Part shown: positions 7,611-11,260 of the stretch, one piece after another
Layout: the number at the start of each line of letters is the position of its first letter
How positions within the stretch are numbered: position 1 is the stretch's first letter
Assembly: GCA_003529325.1 (NCBI GenBank)
Contig: DPVW01000479.1
Location: 1 to 11,260 of the forward strand
Length of the DNA stretch: 11,260 bases
From: Candidatus Latescibacterota bacterium
GTDB taxonomy: Bacteria; Latescibacterota; UBA2968; UBA8231
Direction of reading: 5' to 3'
The notes under the pieces: model-generated
The model's database searches: none
Told to the model about the DNA's origin: nothing
Seen by the model: only the letters and a program-made list of their open reading frames with translations
Made by a program: the position numbers and the translations under genes

Positions 7611-7727
7611 ATGAAAGTGAAAGCATCTGTTTCCAAGCGCTGCGCTGACTGCAAGATTATCAAGCGTCACGGTGTCGTGCGAGTCATCTGTAAGCGCAAT
7701 CCGCGTCACAAGCAGCGTCAAGGCTGA
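7611..7727 (+). CDS. rpmJ: Large-subunit ribosomal protein L36, zinc-binding form
   Basis: This 38-residue gene starts at ATG 7611 and ends at TGA 7725-7727. The product begins [20 protein letters not shown] and ends [15 protein letters not shown]. It is the C+ form of L36, with a zinc ribbon made of C11, C14, C27 and H33, the classic CCCH ligand set. L36 is the smallest 50S protein and stabilises 23S rRNA near the base of the L7/L12 stalk. The gene sits 28 bases after secY and 53 bases before rpsM, an arrangement known from gammaproteobacteria (secY-rpmJ-rpsM), although the protein sequences here do not look gammaproteobacterial. A purine stretch (GAGAAAG at 7596-7602) is a plausible ribosome-binding site. 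Confidence 0.96.
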   Translation: MKVKASVSKRCADCKIIKRHGVVRVICKRNPRHKQRQG

Positions 7728-7747
7728 TGGCAATGAGTTGTTCGTCG

Positions 7748-7762
7748 GGCGCCGTCGGCGCC
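7748..7762 (+). promoter_or_regulatory. Small GC hairpin just upstream of rpsM
   Basis: GGCGCC (7748-7753), loop GTC, GGCGCC (7757-7762): a perfect 6-bp stem with a three-base loop, ending three bases before the rpsM Shine-Dalgarno GGGAG (7766-7770). No U-tract follows, so it is not a terminator. In E. coli the leader before rpsM holds a pseudoknot bound by S4; whether this simple hairpin has a regulatory role is unknown. Because GGCGCC is self-complementary, a chance stem is easy to obtain in GC-rich DNA. Confidence 0.35.
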
Positions 7763-7780
7763 ACAGGGAGCTAATAGAGT

Positions 7781-8161
7781 ATGGCACGTATTGCAGGCGT
7801 CGATCTCCCACGTGAGAAAAGAATCGACGTGGGTTTGACCTATATCTATGGTATTGGCCGCACCTCGGCGGAGGCCATTCTCTCTGAGTCTTCTGTGACG
7901 CCGGAGACCCGGGTAGGTTCGCTCTCTGAAGAGCAGGTCGTGCAGTTGCGCAACATTATCGAACAGAAGTATCGCGTCGAGGGGTCCTTGCGCGGCGAAG
8001 TCAACATGAACATCAAGCGGCTGATGGACATCGGCTGCTACCGGGGACTGCGCCATCGACGTGGTTTGCCGGTGCGTGGGCAGCGCACGAAGACGAACGC
8101 GCGCACGCGCAAGGGGCCGAGTCGCGCGATCGCCGGCAGGAAAAAGGCGCCCCCGAAATAG
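7781..8161 (+). CDS. rpsM: Small-subunit ribosomal protein S13
   Basis: S13 is in the 30S head, pairs with S19, forms bridges to L5 and 23S rRNA, and its C-terminal tail contacts P-site tRNA. The 126-residue product has the normal length. It begins [20 protein letters not shown], has the helix-hairpin-helix [14 protein letters not shown] (20-33), the [20 protein letters not shown] region, and the basic tail [20 protein letters not shown], ending with AGRKK and a short APPK. ATG 7781 is preceded by GGGAG at 7766-7770. It is the first gene of the classical alpha operon. The 124-base gap after it, before rpsK, is the longest inside the cluster. Confidence 0.97.
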   Translation: MARIAGVDLPREKRIDVGLTYIYGIGRTSAEAILSESSVTPETRVGSLSEEQVVQLRNIIEQKYRVEGSLRGEVNMNIKRLMDIGCYRGLRHRRGLPVRGQRTKTNARTRKGPSRAIAGRKKAPPK

Positions 8162-8217
8162 GGCGCAAGGGGGAAAATCGCCTGCGGCGATTTCTCAGGC
8201 ATCAGCCCCTTTTTTTT
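8147..8217 (+). terminator. Terminator- or attenuator-like fold between rpsM and rpsK
   Basis: A perfect 8-bp stem AAATCGCC (8175-8182) / GGCGATTT (8186-8193) with loop TGC is nested inside a weaker outer stem, AAGGGG (8167-8172) with CCCCTT (8206-8211). The last bases run into an 8-T tract (8210-8217). Upstream, GCGCCC (8147-8152) can pair with GGGCGC (8161-8166) across the rpsM stop codon. CCCCC (8150-8154) can alternatively pair with GGGGG (8169-8173), which would sequester the 5' arm of the outer stem. The layout resembles an attenuator with competing folds, but the outer stem has an asymmetric 12-base bulge, so terminator strength is uncertain. Rho-independent action on an essential operon would have to be partial or regulated. 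Confidence 0.4.
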
Positions 8218-8285
8218 GGGTGTTTGTTCGCGGTTCGCATTCGGCGCCCGCGTCATGAAGTCGGATACTAGCAAGGAAGTTTGAG

Positions 8286-8678
8286 TTGCCACCAGAGAGA
8301 GGCCGCAGAAGCCGCAAAAAGTCTAAGAAGGTAGAAGCACTGGGCGTCGCCCACATCCTGTCTACTTTCAACAACACCATTGTTACCCTCACGGATGTCG
8401 AGGGCAACGTGATCTCTTGGGCCACTCCGGGCAAGGTCGGCGTCGTCGGCAGTCGCAAGTCCACGCCCTTTGCCGGGCAACTTGCTGCCGAGCGGGCGGC
8501 GCAGGAGGCTATCACCATGGGTCTGCGTAAGGTCGAGGTCTGGGTCAAGGGCCCTGGCGTCGGTCGCGACTCGGCGATCCGTGCGCTTCAGAATGCAGGT
8601 CTTGAGATCGCCGCGATCCGGGACGTCACCCCCGTACCGCACAACGGCTGCCGGCCGCCCAAGCGGCGGCGGGTCTGA
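8286..8678 (+). CDS. rpsK: Small-subunit ribosomal protein S11, TTG start
   Basis: S11 lies on the 30S platform, near the E-site codon and the Shine-Dalgarno helix. The 130-residue product matches the family length of about 129. The start is a TTG at 8286, with AAGGAAG (8273-8279) 6 bases upstream; no in-frame ATG fits. After a basic N-terminal arm ([17 protein letters not shown]) come [40 protein letters not shown] and [19 protein letters not shown]. It ends [19 protein letters not shown]; the NG pair in PHNGCRPPK is the site that forms isoaspartate in E. coli S11. It follows the unusually long rpsM gap. Confidence 0.97.
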   Translation: MPPERGRRSRKKSKKVEALGVAHILSTFNNTIVTLTDVEGNVISWATPGKVGVVGSRKSTPFAGQLAAERAAQEAITMGLRKVEVWVKGPGVGRDSAIRALQNAGLEIAAIRDVTPVPHNGCRPPKRRRV

Positions 8679-8698
8679 GTCAGGGGGAGAGAGAAGAG

Positions 8699-9325
8699 AT
8701 GAGCAGATATACCGGACCGAACTGTCGCCTCTGTCGCCGAGAGGGTGCCAAGTTGTTCCTCAAGGGCGAACGCTGCACGCTCGAAAAGTGCTCCTTCGAG
8801 CGCCGCTCCTATGGCCCAGGCCAGCATGGCCAGAATATGCGGCGTAAAAAGTCGGAGTACAGTGTGCAACTGCGCGCCAAGCAGAAGTTGGCTCGCATCT
8901 ACGGTGTTCGTGAAGGACAGTTTCGCAAGTACTACAAGGAGTCCACGAGGGTGCAGGGTGTCAGCGGTGAGAACCTGCTGCGCCTGTTGGAGAGTCGACT
9001 CGATAGCGTCATCTACCGACTCGGGTTGGCACCTTCGCGCAAGGCCGCACGGCAACTGGTGCGGCACAACCACTTCACGGTGAATGGCAAGCGCGTCAAT
9101 ATTCCTTCGTATCTGACAGCACCTGGCGACGCGATCGCAGTTGCTGAAGGTAGCAAGAGGCTTGAGGCCGTTCACGAGTCGCTACGGCGCTCGCGGGAGA
9201 TGGTCTCCTGGCTTTCTGTCGATAAGGCCAACCTGACTGGTGCCGTCGTTGATATCCCGAGTCGGGCGGATATCCCCACTCCGGTGGAAGAGCAACTCGT
9301 CATCGAGTTCTACAGCCGCGTGTAG
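8699..9325 (+). CDS. rpsD: Small-subunit ribosomal protein S4, zinc-binding form
   Basis: S4 is a primary 16S rRNA binder that nucleates 30S body assembly, and in E. coli it is also the repressor of the alpha operon. The 208-residue product has normal length. The N-terminal domain carries a Cys4 zinc site at C9, C12, C26 and C31 (NCRLC and RCTLEKC), as in Thermus S4; E. coli S4 lacks it. Then come SYGPGQHGQNMRRKKSEYSV and LRAKQKLARIYGV. The S4 RNA-binding domain lies at about 98-160, with RLESRLDSVIYRLGLA-like spacing, VRHNHFTVNGKRVNIPSY and PGDAI. The protein ends EEQLVIEFYSRV. ATG 8699 follows a GGGGGAGAGAGAAG stretch, a strong ribosome-binding region. Confidence 0.97.
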   Translation: MSRYTGPNCRLCRREGAKLFLKGERCTLEKCSFERRSYGPGQHGQNMRRKKSEYSVQLRAKQKLARIYGVREGQFRKYYKESTRVQGVSGENLLRLLESRLDSVIYRLGLAPSRKAARQLVRHNHFTVNGKRVNIPSYLTAPGDAIAVAEGSKRLEAVHESLRRSREMVSWLSVDKANLTGAVVDIPSRADIPTPVEEQLVIEFYSRV

Positions 9326-9337
9326 TGAACAGGCGTG

Positions 9338-9346
9338 TGTTACAAT
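9338..9346 (+). promoter_or_regulatory. Possible extended -10 promoter upstream of rpoA
   Basis: TGT followed directly by TACAAT (9341-9346) matches the extended -10 pattern TGnTATAAT at all but one base. It lies in the AT-richer gap just after rpsD, about 50 bases before the rpoA start. No convincing -35 is present at 16-18 bases upstream (gcgtgt at 9318-9323), which is tolerated for extended -10 promoters. If used, it would add independent transcription of rpoA-rplQ beyond any attenuation upstream. Assignment rests on sequence match only. Confidence 0.35.
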
Positions 9347-9396
9347 AAGTCTCGAAGCAACAAACCAGAACTCATATAGGAATAGGGATCAACCAC

Positions 9397-10416
9397 ATGG
9401 CCCTCGAAGGTCTCCAGATGCCGAGGCTCCTTGAGATTGACAAGGACAGCCTGACAGACACCTATGGCAAGTTCGTTCTCCAGCCCCTGGAACGCGGCTT
9501 CGGCGTGACCATCGGTCACGGTCTGCGCCGTGTTCTGGTCTCTCAGATCCAGGGCGCCGCGATCAAGTCACTGAGTGTCGAAGGAGTTCAGCACGAATTT
9601 TCTGTGATCAAGGGTGTCCGAGAAGACGTGCCCGAGATCGTTCTCAACCTCAAGGAAGTTGCACTGCGGTATCATGGCGAAGAAGACCGCACGTTGCGCA
9701 TCGAGGCGAAAGGGGCTGGTGAACTCACCGCCAAAGATCTCGCCATAGACTCGAGTGTTGAGGTAATGAATCCGGATCTCCACATCGGCACCCTGGGTAA
9801 GGATGCGGATGTCGTGTTGGAGATTACCGTCGGCAACGGGCGTGGCTACGTCTTTTCCGATGAGAACAAGACGGCGGAGCAGCCCATCGGAACGATTCCG
9901 ATGGACTCCAACTTTTCGCCGATTCTCAAGGTCAATTACAACATCGAGAATGCACGCGTTGGCCGCCGTACCGACTACGATAAGCTGACGCTTGAGGTTT
10001 GGACGGATGGTTCCGTCGGCCCAGAGGATGCTGTCGCGCAGGCTGCCCGTGTTCTCATCGAGCATCTCGGTCTGATCGCCAACCTCGAAGAAGAGCCGAC
10101 TCAGGGCACGGATGAGAAGGAGGTCGACGAGGAGACGAAGCGCGTCGCCCGTCTGCTCAATACTCAGTTAGACCAACTCGAAGTCTCGGTACGTTCCGCC
10201 AACTGCCTGCGCGCCGCCGGTATCTCGACTCTCAAAGAGATGGTGTCGTATAGCGAAGCGGAGATGCTCAAGTTTCGTAATTTCGGGCGGAAGTCACTCA
10301 ATGAACTCGGCGACATTCTGACGACCATGGATCTGGCTTGGGGCATGGATATCTCCAAGTTCGAGGACGTCGAAGTTGAGGGTGAACCCGCTGGTTCCCT
10401 GGCTGAGGAGTTTTAG
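9397..10416 (+). CDS. rpoA: DNA-directed RNA polymerase alpha subunit
   Basis: The alpha subunit dimerises to nucleate RNA polymerase assembly and contacts UP elements and activators through its C-terminal domain. The product is 339 residues, near the usual 315-340. The N-terminal domain spans about 10-232: FVLQPLERGFGVTIGHGLRR (26-45) with the assembly arginines R44 and R45, FSVIKGVREDVPEIVLNLK (68-86), and the strands ending DAVAQAARVLIEHL. An acidic linker (about 231-250, EEEPTQGTDEKEVDEETK) leads to the C-terminal domain, LEVSVRSANCLRAAGISTLK (261-280), whose R266 and N269 correspond to DNA-binding R265 and N268 of E. coli, and NFGRKSLNELGDIL (295-308). A short acidic tail follows. ATG 9397 is preceded by AGGGAT. 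rplQ follows with a 4-base gap. Confidence 0.98.
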   Translation: MALEGLQMPRLLEIDKDSLTDTYGKFVLQPLERGFGVTIGHGLRRVLVSQIQGAAIKSLSVEGVQHEFSVIKGVREDVPEIVLNLKEVALRYHGEEDRTLRIEAKGAGELTAKDLAIDSSVEVMNPDLHIGTLGKDADVVLEITVGNGRGYVFSDENKTAEQPIGTIPMDSNFSPILKVNYNIENARVGRRTDYDKLTLEVWTDGSVGPEDAVAQAARVLIEHLGLIANLEEEPTQGTDEKEVDEETKRVARLLNTQLDQLEVSVRSANCLRAAGISTLKEMVSYSEAEMLKFRNFGRKSLNELGDILTTMDLAWGMDISKFEDVEVEGEPAGSLAEEF

Positions 10417-10420
10417 AGAA

Positions 10421-10849
10421 GTGCGACACGGTAAGAAGACAGCCAAGCTGGGCCGCGAGAGAAGCCATCGCAAGGCCATGATGAACAACATGGTGACCTC
10501 ACTGCTTGCCCACGAACACGTGAATACGACAAACGCAAAAGGCAAAGAGCTGAAGCGTCAGGCGGAGCACATGATCACCTTCGCCAAGCGGGGTGATTTG
10601 CATTCGCGCCGCCAGGTCCTGCGACATATTGCCGACAAGACTGTCGTCGGCAAGCTGTTCGACGAACTGGGTCCGCGTTACTCCGAGCGCCAGGGGGGCT
10701 ACACACGCCTCGTCAAGATTGGTCAAAGACGCGGCGATGGTGCAGAGATGTGCATTGTTGAACTCGTGGATCGTCCGGGTGCGGAGGCTCCGCCTGTGGC
10801 CACAGCAGAGCCGGATACTACCGCGACGGAGACAACTCCCGACGAGTAG
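10421..10849 (+). CDS. rplQ: Large-subunit ribosomal protein L17 with acidic/Thr-rich tail, GTG start
   Basis: L17 lies near the exit-tunnel rim on the 50S solvent side. The frame opens inside rpoA (ATG 10376), but the family N terminus (V/M)RHGKKTAKLGRERSHRKAM begins at GTG 10421, four bases after the rpoA stop. GAGGAG (10405-10410), within the last rpoA codons, serves as ribosome-binding site. The product is 142 residues: a core to about 117 with MMNNMVTSLLAHEHVNTTNA, RQVLRHIADKTVVGKLF, RQGGYTRLVKIGQRRGDGAE and MCIVELVD, then a tail of about 25 residues rich in Ala, Pro, Glu, Asp and Thr. E. coli L17 is 127 residues, with a shorter tail of a different kind. It is the last gene of the cluster. 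Confidence 0.96.
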   Translation: MRHGKKTAKLGRERSHRKAMMNNMVTSLLAHEHVNTTNAKGKELKRQAEHMITFAKRGDLHSRRQVLRHIADKTVVGKLFDELGPRYSERQGGYTRLVKIGQRRGDGAEMCIVELVDRPGAEAPPVATAEPDTTATETTPDE

Positions 10850-10907
10850 GCCGATCAAGTTGAAGTAGTTTGGGTGAGTGAGAGACCCCACACACCACGC
10901 ACGCATG

Positions 10908-10951
10908 GCGGGGCGGGAGAGTAGGTATACTTCCCGCCCCGCTGTTTTTTT
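10908..10951 (+). terminator. Intrinsic terminator after rplQ
   Basis: GCGGGGCGGGA (10908-10918) pairs perfectly with TCCCGCCCCGC (10932-10942), an 11-bp very GC-rich stem with a 13-base loop. It is followed after TG by seven Ts (10945-10951). This is a textbook Rho-independent terminator placed 58 bases after the rplQ stop, and it closes the ribosomal cluster. No A-tract lies on the 5' side, so it looks unidirectional. The rest of this 124-base gap holds no gene. Confidence 0.9.
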
Positions 10952-10973
10952 CCTTCAATTGTAGAAATCAAGT

Positions 10974-11260
10974 ATGAAGCGAGGCGAACACGTCATCGTC
11001 GATATCGAGTCGATGACCCCAAAGGGGGATGGCCTGGCGGTTCTGGACGGTCGCGAGATCGTCGTTCCGCGCACCGTACCCGGGGACCGTGCCGAGGTGT
11101 ATCTGCGACGCAAACGGAAGGGTCGGTTCGAGGGTGTCGCTGACGATCTGATCGAGCCGGGTATGCCGCGGCAGGATCCGGGCTGTGTGCATTTCGGTCA
11201 CTGTGGCGGCTGCCGCTGGCAGGACCTGGCATATGAAGACCAACTGCGGCTCAAGGAAAA
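10974..11260 (+). CDS. TrmA/RlmD-family RNA (uracil-5)-methyltransferase, N-terminal part (truncated by window)
   Basis: The family methylates carbon 5 of specific uracils in tRNA or 23S rRNA using S-adenosylmethionine. The 95 visible codons start at ATG 10974. Residues about 1-60 form a TRAM-like RNA-binding domain: MKRGEHVIVDIESMTPKGDG, LAVLDGREIVVPRTVPGDRA, then the basic EVYLRRKRKGRFEG. The iron-sulfur motif follows: C71-x5-C77-x2-C80 in CVHFGHCGGCRWQDLAYE, the first three of the four cysteines that hold a [4Fe-4S] cluster in RlmD (RumA). The catalytic SAM domain and the fourth cysteine lie beyond the window. The visible part cannot separate RlmD, RlmCD-type or other uracil-5 methylases, so no symbol is given. 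There is no clear Shine-Dalgarno sequence. It lies beyond the terminator, so it is probably a separate transcription unit. Confidence 0.88.
   Translation, partial: MKRGEHVIVDIESMTPKGDGLAVLDGREIVVPRTVPGDRAEVYLRRKRKGRFEGVADDLIEPGMPRQDPGCVHFGHCGGCRWQDLAYEDQLRLKE

Noticed and set aside
10376..10420. Longer L17 frame from ATG 10376
   Set aside because: It lies inside rpoA; the family start RHGKK is reached at GTG 10421.
10872..10888. Short stem GGGT/ACCC after rplQ
   Set aside because: Four base pairs with a nine-base loop; too weak beside the clear terminator at 10908-10951.

Overview
The window is a nearly unbroken bacterial ribosomal-protein supercluster, with all genes on the + strand. It runs from the last codons of rpsS to rplQ and corresponds to the end of the S10 operon, the whole spc operon and the alpha operon of the classic E. 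coli arrangement. Order: rpsS (3' end only), rplV, rpsC, rplP, rpmC, rpsQ | rplN, rplX, rplE, rpsZ-type S14, rpsH, rplF, rplR, rpsE, rpmD, rplO, secY, rpmJ | rpsM, rpsK, rpsD, rpoA, rplQ. A strong intrinsic terminator follows rplQ. After it comes the 5' end of a TRAM-domain, iron-sulfur RNA (uracil-5)-methyltransferase of the TrmA/RlmD family, cut by the window edge.

Organism: a bacterium of moderately high GC, judged by eye. SecY and the C-terminal half of S3 read most like the Fibrobacterota/Chlorobiota/Bacteroidota superphylum and relatives such as Gemmatimonadota or Latescibacterota-type lineages. S14, S4 and L36 are all the zinc-binding, cysteine-containing forms. The phylum placement is an inference from remembered family sequences and is only moderately secure. 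Nothing suggests horizontal transfer or mobile elements.

Layout: genes are spaced a few to about 70 bases apart, mostly with a visible purine-rich Shine-Dalgarno sequence, and rpsE/rpmD overlap by an ATGA. No gene-free stretch exceeds 300 bases. The two longest gaps are 124 bases each: rpsM-rpsK, which holds a terminator-like fold with a U-tract, and rplQ-methyltransferase, which holds a strong terminator. adk, map and infA, which often lie between secY and rpmJ, are absent here.

The genes make small- and large-subunit proteins, the SecY translocation pore that docks on the ribosome, and the RNA polymerase alpha subunit, so translation, secretion and transcription capacity are co-expressed. 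This is conserved housekeeping DNA and I found no undescribed defence, mobile or biosynthetic system. The points worth a second look are regulatory: a possible attenuator inside the alpha operon, a possible internal rpoA promoter, small hairpins at the classical operon joins, and acidic tails on L22 and L17.
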